Origin: an uncultured Glaciecola sp.
GTDB lineage: Bacteria > Pseudomonadota > Gammaproteobacteria > Enterobacterales > Alteromonadaceae
DNA length: 32,416 bases
Assembly (NCBI GenBank): GCA_905479945.1
Contig: CAJQOP010000129.1
Location: forward strand, 1 to 32,416
Direction: 5' to 3'
The notes under the pieces were generated by a model that saw only the letters and a list, made by a program, of their open reading frames with translations, was not told the origin of the DNA and made no database searches. The position numbers and the translations under genes are program-made. Below are positions 1-8,558 of the stretch, piece after piece (the first letter of the stretch is position 1; the number at the start of each line of letters is the position of its first letter).

Positions 1-125
1 AGGAGAATCAATGAGAAAAATACGCTCTGAGTTGACTTAACGTGAACACTTAGGGTACAAAACACACTAGCCCAATGCGGGGACGTTTAGGTGTTCACGT
101 TCAAACCGGATTCGGTGTTCACCAT
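1..125. mobile_element. Probable end of an inserted mobile element
   Basis: The diguanylate cyclase gene to the right loses family similarity at about position 125, and the remaining sequence to the window edge does not look like the missing part of that gene. It carries short inverted and direct copies of GTGAACAC/GTGTTCAC at 42-49, 91-98 and 115-122. A reading frame open from the window edge ends with TAA at 38-40 and could be the tail of a gene whose body lies outside the window; an ATG at 11 behind AGGAG would alternatively give only a nine-codon peptide. Insertion is inferred from the broken host gene plus the repeats. The element family cannot be named; short palindromic repeats near a gene end would suit a REP/RAYT-type element, but this is a guess. 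Confidence 0.35.
41..100. repeat. Imperfect inverted repeat at the element end
   Basis: Arms at 41-53 and 88-100 match at 11 of 13 positions (core CGTGAACAC and GTGTTCACG), with 34 bp between them. A further copy of the core lies at 115-122, 24 bp beyond the right arm core, exactly where the interrupted GGDEF gene stops resembling its family. The arrangement fits a palindromic transposon end or a REP-like unit. Confidence 0.5.
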
Positions 126-1448
126 CACCGGAATATGCAATACGATGCTAAACAGTTTTTTTGCAACAAGACGCAGACAAACATCACCATCAGAATGACC
201 ATAATGGTCGTTATATAATTTAAAGAAATCGACATCAATTAAAATGACCGAAACACACCAATGATTCCTTGCAGCTAGATCAATCGTATCAGCTAGCTTT
301 TGCTCAAATGCGCGACGGTTTGGAATGCCTGTCAATGGATCTGTTAAGGTCATATTTAGTAGTGCTTTTTCTTGTTCCTTCACCTTGTTTAAGTAAGTAG
401 AAAATGTATTTGCAAGTGTGGCTATTTCATCGTTGCCTTGCATTGTAATTTCAATTTCGTTGTCTTTGGATGCCTGCTTAACTTGCAAGGACAATGAAAG
501 CAGTCGAACTACAATTCGCTTGTATAAAAAATAGATTAGGCCAAGCGTCAGCAATATAGAAATAACACCAGCGAGAATGGTAAGCATAGAATATTGAGCC
601 GCTAATTCATTTACTTCCCTCGCTTTTTGTATGCTCGTTCGATTGGTAACAAAGTTCTGATATTCTAAATTACTTGCTATATCCGCAATTAGATTTCTCA
701 CAAAATTAGCCCTACCAAGGGTTCTACCAATAATTCGTAAGGAATTAACTTTTTGGTTTATTAATCCATCTTGACCGAGCAATAAAAATTCTAAGTTAGC
801 AATATCCACCAATTCGTTTTGATTTTTGGCTGCTAGATTGATTTTAATTTTAGTAACAGTAGCGGCTAACGAGTCTTCAATTTGTCGTATTTCATGAAGC
901 CGACTTTGCTGCTCTATCTTACTGCTTAGCAATAATAAATTAAGAAAACTATTTTCTAATTCAGCGTTACTTTCTGAGCTACTCATATTCTTGAGATCAC
1001 GAAGTATTAGCGCATTAAGTTTATTTTTAACGGCCAGTAAAGCGCGCTCTCCAGCTATACGTTGTTTAACCAAGTCACTTAGTTCGTCGCTCTCTTTGGT
1101 GATAGTTGAGAACTGCGTGGTTAAAAGCTGGCCATCAGAAGAACGATTGAGTAGCTCTACATTTATTTTTTGAATACTCTGTTGGATTTTGCGATTAGAA
1201 AGCTGCAGACTCGGACTATTCTCCGATATCGACAATATAGTGGTCAATGTAGCAAGCTCTTGCACTTGGTTGATCAGTGACGATGCTTGGGTCATCTTTG
1301 GGATCGTTTTATCTGTTAAATTATCGAGTATTTTACCTAATTCAGTAATTCGGACGATAGCAAAAATGACAACTAGCGTGAAAAGCAAAACGATCCCAAA
1401 CTGTATATAGCTGAACATGCGGATTGTTTGCTGTCGCTTAGCACTCAC
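87..1448 (-). pseudogene. Membrane GGDEF protein truncated before its signature motif
   Basis: This was probably an inner-membrane diguanylate cyclase that makes c-di-GMP in response to a periplasmic signal. Visible parts are a transmembrane helix at residues 12-33, a periplasmic helical domain of about 250 residues, a second helix at 286-308, a HAMP-like linker to about 360, and the start of a GGDEF domain with DPLTGIPNRR (370-379) and the metal-binding stretch IDVDFFK (404-410). The frame ends after IPVMV (439-443), where the family would continue into RYGG(D/E)EF; the last ten residues are foreign and contain a repeated NVNT/VNT unit written by the inserted element. Without the GG(D/E)EF loop it cannot cyclise GTP. 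It starts at GTG, overlapping the 5'-nucleotidase-like gene by four bases (GTGA), so the two were co-translated. It may still be expressed as a truncated membrane protein. Confidence 0.8.
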
Positions 1449-2953
1449 AAGCTATTACCAGACGATATATCAAGCAAGCGATTATCAACGGTGCTCGTCA
1501 GCTTGCCTTGTAAGCTGATATCTCGCTGAATTAGGTCCGATACGAGTATATTTCCCGAAATAGATGATGATCTCAAAGCTTCGCCCTTAGATAAAGATGA
1601 ATAGCCATCTCCACCATTAACCAGATAGTCAGTGGTTGCCAAAACATAGTGTTTTTCTACATCGATATCTTGGTCATTTATTTTGACGGATTTAATACGC
1701 TTACCATGTGGACTCTTACTATCGAACCTAATACGCATACCCGATACTTGAGGAAAGCTGCCCTTTCTCTCGTCTAATCCCGCAAAACCGACTTCTAAAG
1801 CGGCTAATAAATCACTCCCCTTAATTGAAATAATGCTCAAAGTGGGCCGAAACGGGAGTTCATTTGCAATGGTTTTTCTGGTAATCGAAGTGTTCGTTTT
1901 GTAGGTTCGGTCACCCCTAATACTGCCGGCATTTATCAAGGCAATATCTGCATCTGCAATGCTGCGCATGGTATCAACAATGTAATTTCCAAATGCATTT
2001 TCAGACCCGCGAACAACGTCTCTTTTTGTCGAAAACTCGCCGTCCCATATGCCAATTCTATCATCGAGCAATCGGTCTAAACGCATCTGGTATTCATTTA
2101 CTTGCGATCGAACGCTTGGGTCTGAAGCAATATTGGAAAGTAATATCCGTTCAGCGGATATTAATTTTGGTGACTCGGCGATTGATATTTCGGCTATAAG
2201 AGCATTGCCTGGGCTATCTATAGAAAAAATTCTTGCCTGTTTAGCAATCTCAGCTTTCTCGTTTGAGGGTAAGAGAGTGTTTGAAATAAAAGCGAAATCA
2301 ATAACATTGTTTTGTAATAATTCAGAAATGAATGAATAGGGATAGAAGTAGTGCACAATTACAATATCAGCGCCGGCTTCCTTTAATATTTTTGACTGAG
2401 CCTTAGTTGCTTTGATCGGGTCAATCACTTTGATATTTTTTAGTAAATATTCATCAATAAGACGTTCACTAACAATTGAAATAAAGCCAAGCTTTTTTTT
2501 GCCTTTGGTTATAAGTGCATTACTTGCTATACCATCGGGAAGGGTATCGATTCTTGTGTCAATGATATTACTAGAAACGAATGGAAATGCTGCTTCGTAG
2601 GAACGTAATGACAATTCATCTTCAAAATAGCTAAACTCGCGCTTTGCTATTCCCATTGCATCCGGTTCAAGACTGTTTAGTATATCGACAATATGAGAAC
2701 CACGGTCTAAATTAGATAATGCACTAGGGCCTATTGAGCCTCCACCAAATAGAAAAAAGGCTTCGGTTTTGGACTTTTTAGTGTCTGTGATTAGTTTTTG
2801 CAATTCAGCGTATTTGCCAGAATTTGGGTTCGAGATGTCAGGCATCTCCGCTGCAAAAATAATCGTAATGTTTTGCGATTCATTAGCTATAGTCACATTC
2901 CCTAAAAGGGCAGTGGCAATCAGCAAAACAATGAGGTTTTGAAAGCGTTTCAT
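1445..2953 (-). CDS. Periplasmic UshA/5'-nucleotidase-like protein with degenerate metal site
   Basis: A 502-residue exported protein with a signal peptide (residues 1-23, cleavage likely after TIA) and the two-domain layout of UshA-type 5'-nucleotidases. The C-terminal substrate domain is well kept: NAFGNYIVDTMR, INAGSIRGD, LPFRPTL, FPQVSGMRIRFD and NGGDGYSSL follow the family in order. The N-terminal metallophosphatase domain is not: the HxNDxHG region reads FAAEMPDI, the GDxxxG metal loop reads GGGSIG (70-75), GNHEFD reads GIAKREF (101-107), and the GHTH region reads ISNTLLP. Most metal ligands are therefore missing and hydrolysis looks unlikely. Because the gene overlaps a GGDEF gene by four bases, a nucleotide- or ligand-sensing partner for that membrane protein is a reasonable inference. 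An active enzyme of altered chemistry cannot be excluded. Confidence 0.75.
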   Translation of the reverse strand: MKRFQNLIVLLIATALLGNVTIANESQNITIIFAAEMPDISNPNSGKYAELQKLITDTKKSKTEAFFLFGGGSIGPSALSNLDRGSHIVDILNSLEPDAMGIAKREFSYFEDELSLRSYEAAFPFVSSNIIDTRIDTLPDGIASNALITKGKKKLGFISIVSERLIDEYLLKNIKVIDPIKATKAQSKILKEAGADIVIVHYFYPYSFISELLQNNVIDFAFISNTLLPSNEKAEIAKQARIFSIDSPGNALIAEISIAESPKLISAERILLSNIASDPSVRSQVNEYQMRLDRLLDDRIGIWDGEFSTKRDVVRGSENAFGNYIVDTMRSIADADIALINAGSIRGDRTYKTNTSITRKTIANELPFRPTLSIISIKGSDLLAALEVGFAGLDERKGSFPQVSGMRIRFDSKSPHGKRIKSVKINDQDIDVEKHYVLATTDYLVNGGDGYSSLSKGEALRSSSISGNILVSDLIQRDISLQGKLTSTVDNRLLDISSGNSL

Positions 2954-2966
2954 AATTCCCGCTGTT

Positions 2967-2986
2967 GACCATTAATTATTATGGTC
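2967..2986. promoter_or_regulatory. Short inverted repeat in front of the nucleotidase-like gene
   Basis: GACCAT at 2967-2972 pairs with ATGGTC at 2981-2986 across an 8-bp AT-only spacer, ending 14 bases before the minus-strand start codon. It lies where an operator or leader hairpin would act. On the plus strand it is followed by six Ts, resembling a weak terminator, but no plus-strand gene leads into it. Function unknown. Confidence 0.25.
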
Positions 2987-3087
2987 TTTTTTCCATTTAT
3001 ACCAACGACTATAGTCTATAAACGAGCAATTTTATACAGCTGCTTTACTACAATACATATACGAAATTATTTATATTCGTTTTCTTT

Positions 3088-3140
3088 GCAATTAGAGCAA
3101 TTAGAGCAATTAGAGCAATTAGAGCAATTGGAGCAATTAG
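3088..3140. repeat. Tandem repeat of a 9-bp unit, about 5.9 copies
   Basis: The unit GCAATTAGA is repeated four times perfectly (3088-3123), then once with A to G (GCAATTGGA, 3124-3132), then as a partial copy (3133-3140). It sits in the gap between the M14 peptidase gene, whose stop is at 3152, and the nucleotidase-like gene that starts at 2953. No coding frame is implied. A variable-number slippage repeat in the downstream or leader region is the simplest view. Confidence 0.9.
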
Positions 3141-3151
3141 TCACCATTTGT

Positions 3152-4513
3152 TTAAAATTGGACAATTTGATCGATCAACAATGCGAATTTCCTTTCGCCT
3201 TTCATACAGAAGAAACCACCGAGTAAAATGCCTTTTTTCATTTTATGCTCATCATGCCAAATCTCTGGGTTTTCGATAAGCTTGTAATCCGACTGATTCT
3301 TTATGAGGTTTGTGCTACCCACAAAATGGCTGAAGCCCTTTTTCAATAATATAATATAGAGATCATTACTTAACACTATCTCTTCACTTAACTGGTATGG
3401 ACGCCCAGCTTCGTATGTATAGCCACCTGCCTCGATAGTCTGAATACCATGGAGTTGAGAAAGATCGCCAACTTCATTTACATAAAAATGCGACTCAAAT
3501 CGGGAGCGTTTACAAACAGCAATATCTGCTTGATAACTACTGTTTGAAAAACTCAGGTTATTTATGAGCATATCGCAGAGTTTGTTTTCATTATTTTCAG
3601 GTATCTGCCAATATTTTCTTTCCTTTGCATCAATCACATCCTTACTCGAATAAACATCTTCATCACAAATTTGTCTTATTGAATGCAAAAGCGCATATAC
3701 ATTCAAAGTTCGTGCAACTTGCCTATTTTCATCATTAGGGTAGTGACCTGACTCAATTAGTATCGTGCTAACACCCTTTGCAGCAATTTGGTCACCGAAT
3801 GAGCGCGGAGAAAACTCATCGTCATAACGAGCAATACCTCGCGGAATTAAGCCGTCGCATTTTTCATAGATGTCTGTGATTAAGGCCATTGCGCGCCGTC
3901 GAGGCGCATTAATCCTTTTGTCACTATCAAAGGCTGGGGCTAAAAATGCGAGAGTGGCAGATTTGCCATCATTACCGCATCTATAATAATCATGTTGGTC
4001 ATGTAAGTTAAACGCGTAGTCTGGCTCTATTTCGTCAACTAGCGCGTTGAGTAATTTGCCTTCAGGGGTTTGCAAGGCCAGTGCATCTCTATTGATATCA
4101 ATACCTTGTGCATTTTCACGCTCACATAGTTTAGCGCCATCAGGGTTTAACATGGGCAAGATATAAATTGTGACTTTATCATGGTAATACGGGCTTACAC
4201 CAACATCGCTATTTTCTGCTAACAATGGTGTTGTTAGTAGATATGTTAAATCCAATAGTGCGGCTGTAGCGGTGGACTCATCACCATGCATTTGCGACCA
4301 CATAATTATTCTCGTAGGGCCACGACCTAATTTCAAACAATTAATAGGCTTGCCTAAAAACGACTTGCCAGTGAGGTGTACTTCCACATCTTTATGTTCA
4401 ATAAGGGTATTTATTTTATCAAGGATATGTTCATGGAACAGCTGTTGTCGATCGAGGCCAGAAATACTGTTTTCATGCAGTATTTTAAGTTCTTTTGATA
4501 ATAGAATGTCCAT
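3152..4513 (-). CDS. Cytoplasmic M14 zinc carboxypeptidase, possible murein-peptide amidase
   Basis: A 453-residue metallopeptidase of the M14 carboxypeptidase fold. The zinc ligands and catalytic residues are present: H76 and E79 in MHGDE, the NRD triplet at 141-143, H171 in NLHDQHD, and the catalytic glutamate E254 in LIESGHYP. No signal peptide is visible, so it should act in the cytoplasm. A C-terminal region of about 150 residues beyond the catalytic domain has no motif I recognise. The ATG at 4513 is preferred over the upstream in-frame TTG because GGGGAG lies five bases before it. The gene follows murQ and a NamZ-type muramidase, so cleavage of cell-wall peptides, comparable to MpaA acting on the gamma-D-Glu-mDAP bond, is a contextual inference. 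Other M14 roles, such as deacylation of amino acids, remain possible. Confidence 0.8.
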   Translation of the reverse strand: MDILLSKELKILHENSISGLDRQQLFHEHILDKINTLIEHKDVEVHLTGKSFLGKPINCLKLGRGPTRIIMWSQMHGDESTATAALLDLTYLLTTPLLAENSDVGVSPYYHDKVTIYILPMLNPDGAKLCERENAQGIDINRDALALQTPEGKLLNALVDEIEPDYAFNLHDQHDYYRCGNDGKSATLAFLAPAFDSDKRINAPRRRAMALITDIYEKCDGLIPRGIARYDDEFSPRSFGDQIAAKGVSTILIESGHYPNDENRQVARTLNVYALLHSIRQICDEDVYSSKDVIDAKERKYWQIPENNENKLCDMLINNLSFSNSSYQADIAVCKRSRFESHFYVNEVGDLSQLHGIQTIEAGGYTYEAGRPYQLSEEIVLSNDLYIILLKKGFSHFVGSTNLIKNQSDYKLIENPEIWHDEHKMKKGILLGGFFCMKGERKFALLIDQIVQF

Positions 4514-4628
4514 CAATTCTCCCCTTACTTATTGAAGCGCTATCAGACCAGTGTGACCGCCATTTTTTTTAACGCAATAGGCTAGATAAAAATTGTATTG
4601 CGCATCAACAAGGGTTTGAAGCTCAAAA

Positions 4629-6023
4629 TCAACGGTGTATACCCTGACGTTCATAAAGTTCGTAAGGCTTTATTTGTTCTTTATAGTTTGCTAGATCTAG
4701 AGTCCAGCTCGCTCTTATTTCGGCTTCAGACTTGCCAGCTTGAATATCTTTTCGAAGTCTGTCCGTGCCGCTTAGTTTATCCATGAATGCGGGGCGAGAG
4801 AAAAGTTCTAGTCCCCTGGCCTTGAATGCTGCTTGTGCTTGTATCAATAGTGATAGATCGAGACCTCTAATGTCCGAAGACCTAAGATCTAGCCCGTCAA
4901 GCCTCTGATTTTCGAGTTTAGGTGAGGGTGCTGAGTGTGGTCGCGAAATAGGCGTAAAAGCGATTGCTTTGATATTATTTAATGTGTGCTTACCCTGCGG
5001 CATTGAGATTACGGTGCCATTGTCAGTATTAGTATTAGTAGCAGTAGCAGTTCCATGAACTGGATAAGCATCAGTATTTAAGAAGTACTGACTTGTAATT
5101 TGTGTGTGGCCGAGAACCTGAAATGGAAGGTCGGTTCCTCTACCAATACTCATGCCCGTTGCTTCAAAGAAACAGAGCGACGGGTAAAGTTGTATAGCAA
5201 GGTCATTTGGTAAGTTTGGGCTAGGAGGAATGGTAACCGAATATGACATTGACTTGTTGTAATTGAGGACGCTAATAACCGACAGCTTAAGCTTATCGGC
5301 GTGCTCTATCCATTTTTCACCTTTAATCATCAGCGCGAGCTCGCCCACTGTCAAACCATGCAATATCGGAATCTGATGCATACCAACGAAGCTTTGAAAT
5401 TCAAGTTCAAGCACAGGACCATCGATATATTCACCGTTGGGATTTGGACGATCAAGAACAATGAATTCTACATCATTCTCTGCAGCAGCTTCCATCATGT
5501 AATGCATTGAGCTGACGTAGGTATAGAATCTTGTACCTACATCCTGAATGTCAAATATGATGACATCAATGTCGTCGAATATTTCTGCTGGTGGTTTTTT
5601 GTAAGAACCGTAGATAGAAAAGATAGGAGTGTTGGTTTTTGTATCCTTGCCATTCGTCACAAATTCACCTGCTCCTTTGTCTCCTCTTACCCCATGCTCC
5701 GGCGCGAAGAGCATAGTTACATCGACATTTTTTTGTAATAAAACATCAAGTAAGTGGCCCTGCGATGTGACGGAAGTTTGATTAATAAGTAGGCCGACTT
5801 TCTTGTCTTGCAATAAAGGTAAGTAAGCAGCTAATTGTTCAGATCCTGATGTGACTTTTTGTGTCGCAATTGTCGCAACTACTGTAGGGCTATGTTTGTT
5901 TTCACCTTTTGTGATTGAGGACGTAAATAGCAAAGGCAAAATACTAAACAACACGAAGATTGTTAGGGACTTGTTTCTAGGCTTTTTATTACTTTTGGTT
6001 TGAGTCCAACTATGCGCATTCAA
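4629..6023 (-). CDS. namZ: Exported exo-beta-N-acetylmuramidase, NamZ/DUF1343 family
   Basis: A 464-residue protein of the DUF1343 family, now known as glycoside hydrolase GH171. Characterised members (NamZ of Bacillus subtilis and Tannerella) remove non-reducing terminal MurNAc from cell-wall fragments. Family hallmarks are KVGLLINQTSVT (75-86), FAPEHGVRG (106-114) with the conserved glutamate, IFDIQDVGTRFYTY (156-169), DRPNPNG, and GRGTDLPFQ. A hydrophobic segment at residues 20-35 after a basic N-terminus marks export to the periplasm or a membrane anchor. The start is TTG, behind AGAGGAAG with suitable spacing; no in-frame ATG or GTG fits. A small hexanucleotide repeat around 5025-5051 adds a Thr/Asn/Ala stretch. 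The gene lies 22 bp after murQ, supporting a shared MurNAc pathway. Confidence 0.88.
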   Translation of the reverse strand: MNAHSWTQTKSNKKPRNKSLTIFVLFSILPLLFTSSITKGENKHSPTVVATIATQKVTSGSEQLAAYLPLLQDKKVGLLINQTSVTSQGHLLDVLLQKNVDVTMLFAPEHGVRGDKGAGEFVTNGKDTKTNTPIFSIYGSYKKPPAEIFDDIDVIIFDIQDVGTRFYTYVSSMHYMMEAAAENDVEFIVLDRPNPNGEYIDGPVLELEFQSFVGMHQIPILHGLTVGELALMIKGEKWIEHADKLKLSVISVLNYNKSMSYSVTIPPSPNLPNDLAIQLYPSLCFFEATGMSIGRGTDLPFQVLGHTQITSQYFLNTDAYPVHGTATATNTNTDNGTVISMPQGKHTLNNIKAIAFTPISRPHSAPSPKLENQRLDGLDLRSSDIRGLDLSLLIQAQAAFKARGLELFSRPAFMDKLSGTDRLRKDIQAGKSEAEIRASWTLDLANYKEQIKPYELYERQGIHR

Positions 6024-6045
6024 AGCTTCTTCCTCTGGTCGATTA

Positions 6046-6969
6046 TTACGGCTCTTGATGCAGTGCTTTGCGCAAAAAGCCTTGGTTATTACTTAATAGC
6101 GTTTCGCATGTAGTTACGTCACTATTTAGTAGTAATTTGAGTATCGCTAGCTTGGCGTTATTTTTTGCATCAGACAGTGCTTTTATTGCTTCTTGTTCCG
6201 AACATTCAGTTGCTTGCATAACAATACGTATAGCCCGAGCTACTAGTTTTGCATTCGAGGCATTCACATCTACCATCAAATTTTTATAGGTTTTCCCCAA
6301 CTTGATCATACTTGCAGTACTTATCATGTTAAGGATAAGTTTTTGTGCGGTTCCTGATTTCATTCTGGTTGAGCCGGTCAAAACTTCGGGCCCAACGCTA
6401 GTGCATATGCCAATGCTAGAAATAGGGATAAGAGGTGCTTCAGGGTTGCAAACAATGCATGCGGTCTTCGCCTTGATAGTGTTTGCATAGTTCAGCGCGC
6501 CAATGACATAGGGTGTTCTGCCACTTGCTGCTACGCCAATAAGCATATCTTTGCTATTGAAGCCAATATCGTTTAGGTCTTTTTGTGCAGCTAGCAAGTC
6601 GTCCTCTGCTCCCTCAACTGCATGTATAAGCGCTGATTCGCCCCCTGCAATGAGACCTATAACCATATTGTCTGACACACTAAAGGTAGGTCGGCACTCA
6701 ACGGCATCTAATACGCCTAACCTCCCGCTTGTACCGGCTCCAATGTATATGAGCCTGCCACCTTTGTTAAAGCAGATTACGGCTGCATCAACAGCCTTAG
6801 TGATTTGTGGAATGGCCTGTTTTACCGCACTCGCAACCAAGTTATCTTGTGCATTTATAAGGTTAAGTACTTCTGCCGTCGTCATAATATCAATGTTTTC
6901 ACTCGCTGGATTCCTGCCTTCTGAAGGAATGCGAGTCAACTCTTGCAGCATTTTGTGAGTGTTATTCAT
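6046..6969 (-). CDS. murQ: N-acetylmuramic acid 6-phosphate etherase
   Basis: MurQ cleaves the D-lactyl ether of MurNAc-6-phosphate to give GlcNAc-6-phosphate and D-lactate in the cytoplasm. The 307 residues match the family length. The SIS sugar-phosphate site is clear in YIGAGTSGRLGVLDAVE (75-91), with the acid/base glutamate of the VEC segment, followed by IAGGESALIHAVEGAEDD, VAASGRTPYV, TGSTRMKSGTAQK and the C-terminal helical UBA-like segment. The start ATG overlaps the symporter stop in an ATGA junction, so the two are translationally coupled. E. coli murQ works with the MurP PTS transporter; here the partner is a Na+ symporter, so a separate kinase must supply the 6-phosphate, and one is encoded divergently nearby. 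Confidence 0.95.
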   Translation of the reverse strand: MNNTHKMLQELTRIPSEGRNPASENIDIMTTAEVLNLINAQDNLVASAVKQAIPQITKAVDAAVICFNKGGRLIYIGAGTSGRLGVLDAVECRPTFSVSDNMVIGLIAGGESALIHAVEGAEDDLLAAQKDLNDIGFNSKDMLIGVAASGRTPYVIGALNYANTIKAKTACIVCNPEAPLIPISSIGICTSVGPEVLTGSTRMKSGTAQKLILNMISTASMIKLGKTYKNLMVDVNASNAKLVARAIRIVMQATECSEQEAIKALSDAKNNAKLAILKLLLNSDVTTCETLLSNNQGFLRKALHQEP

Positions 6970-8558
6970 TGTCGCTCCAAAATAGCATCATTTTTATTAA
7001 GTGCGTTATTATTCCCTATTAAACAAACCAAGGTAGCAACAGCAGTTGCAATGACAAGTTGCCAAGAAAAACCTAGGCTAAAATGATAGTTTTCAGGCAA
7101 GTACAGCGCCATAACATATGGCTGCATTAGCACTGGAATGAGAAAGCCTATAATCAATGCGGCTAAAATCGATACAGGTGAACCGCGAGTGCTGAACAAA
7201 GCCGTAAAATAGATACCTAATAATCCGCTGTAAGAAAAAATCATCACACTGAGTGCGAATGCAAGCAGCGGCATATCGGTATGTTGTTGCCAATAAAAAC
7301 ACAATGATGCCATGAGGCTCAAAGCAATTGCCACAACTGCCATGCTAATCCGGCCAGCTTTCACGGTTTCAGCTTCTGACAGGGTTTTACCTCTTTTCAG
7401 CATAATACCGCGATAGATGTCTTGCACAGCAACTGAAGACATTGAATTAAGTCCAGAATTTAGGGTAGACAAAGCGGCGGCGATAATACCAATTGTTACC
7501 ACAGCCTTCATGCCGTTAGGTAAGTCGGTCAATACGTAATACATGAAGATAGTCACCGTTTGACCTACAAATTTTGGTGTAGGAACATCACCATTTGCAG
7601 CGGCTTGACTCATCAATTCCGGACGCTGATAGTAAATGTAAAGGAGCATACCAATGACCACAAAAATGAGTACAATTGGTATACCCATTATTATGGAAGA
7701 CGTAAGTGCTTTTGTTGCTTCTTTTGAATCTTTGCAGGTTAGCATTCTCTGCGTGACATCTTGATCCATGCCGAAGGCTGCTATGTTAAGCAGCACAAAA
7801 CCAGTAATTACAGACCAAAACCCAAATACACCAGAAGGTGAAAAATCCAGAGAGAAGTCAATTAATGTGAGCTTTGATTGCGAGCCATCAGTGGGCGATT
7901 GCAGTGCATTAATTATTGTACTCATGTCTGCAGGAATGCTGTAGAGCAGATACCCCAAAACAAGCAACGCTGCTGAAACATAAACAATACACTGTATCAC
8001 ATCACTATAAATGACCGTTCTTATGCCTCCATAGATTGTGTAAAACAAACCAATAACCGCAATCAAAGAGATAGAAATAATCACACTACTGGGTTCAATA
8101 TTACCAAATAAGATCATGGCAATAGCAATGGCGGCCATGTAAAGCCTGGCGCCGCTAGCAAACAATCGGCCAAGTAAATAGACAGTGCCTGCTTGATACC
8201 TTGCTTGGTCTCCAAAGCGTTGCGCTAGAAGCTCGTAAACAGTGAAAACCTTAAGCTTATAGAATTTGGGAAGCAAATATCGAGCAACAAAGATGGCCGC
8301 AATAAAGCCTGCTATATTAGTTGCCAAATAGCTTAAATCGCCTCTATAACCTTGATCTGGGCCACCTAGAAAAGTGGCTGCACTTTGCGAGGTTGCCAAT
8401 ACAGAGATAGCAACTACCCACATTGGCATCGAATTGCCACCTAGAAAGTAATCATTTGACGTTGCGGCTTGTCGATTGTAGATCCAGCCACTAAAGATTA
8501 GTAGCAAACCGTAGCCAAGAAATATCAGCCAGTCGATAGTAGAGAATTGATCAATCAT
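6966..8558 (-). CDS. Sodium:solute symporter (SSS family), candidate MurNAc importer
   Basis: A 530-residue integral membrane protein with about 13-14 hydrophobic helices and the SSS/LeuT-fold layout. Family marks include the first-helix region WLIFLGYGLLLIFSGW, NDYFLGGNSMPMW (35-47), TSQSAATFLGGPDQGY, YTIYGGIRTVIYSDVIQ, and AALSTLNSGLNSMSSV for the sodium-site helix. It would couple Na+ entry to uptake of an organic solute across the inner membrane. The substrate is not readable from the sequence. Its four-base overlap with murQ and position ahead of namZ make MurNAc or a related cell-wall sugar the best guess. AAGAG a few bases before the ATG is the likely ribosome site; part of it lies in a potential hairpin arm described separately. 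Confidence 0.88.
   Translation of the reverse strand: MIDQFSTIDWLIFLGYGLLLIFSGWIYNRQAATSNDYFLGGNSMPMWVVAISVLATSQSAATFLGGPDQGYRGDLSYLATNIAGFIAAIFVARYLLPKFYKLKVFTVYELLAQRFGDQARYQAGTVYLLGRLFASGARLYMAAIAIAMILFGNIEPSSVIISISLIAVIGLFYTIYGGIRTVIYSDVIQCIVYVSAALLVLGYLLYSIPADMSTIINALQSPTDGSQSKLTLIDFSLDFSPSGVFGFWSVITGFVLLNIAAFGMDQDVTQRMLTCKDSKEATKALTSSIIMGIPIVLIFVVIGMLLYIYYQRPELMSQAAANGDVPTPKFVGQTVTIFMYYVLTDLPNGMKAVVTIGIIAAALSTLNSGLNSMSSVAVQDIYRGIMLKRGKTLSEAETVKAGRISMAVVAIALSLMASLCFYWQQHTDMPLLAFALSVMIFSYSGLLGIYFTALFSTRGSPVSILAALIIGFLIPVLMQPYVMALYLPENYHFSLGFSWQLVIATAVATLVCLIGNNNALNKNDAILERQ

Noticed and set aside
2967..2992. Plus-strand hairpin followed by six Ts as a terminator
   Set aside because: No plus-strand gene leads into it, the stem is only 6 bp, and it lies in the leader of a minus-strand gene.
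3088..3140. Short regular repeats resembling a CRISPR-like array
   Set aside because: Units are only 9 bp, directly adjacent and without spacers; no cas genes are near.
4573..4602. CGCAATA/TATTGCG hairpin after the muramidase gene as a terminator
   Set aside because: In the direction of transcription it is followed by A residues, not a U run.
6551..6958. 135-residue plus-strand reading frame
   Set aside because: It is antisense to murQ, which is a clear family member; composition is that of a reverse-frame shadow.
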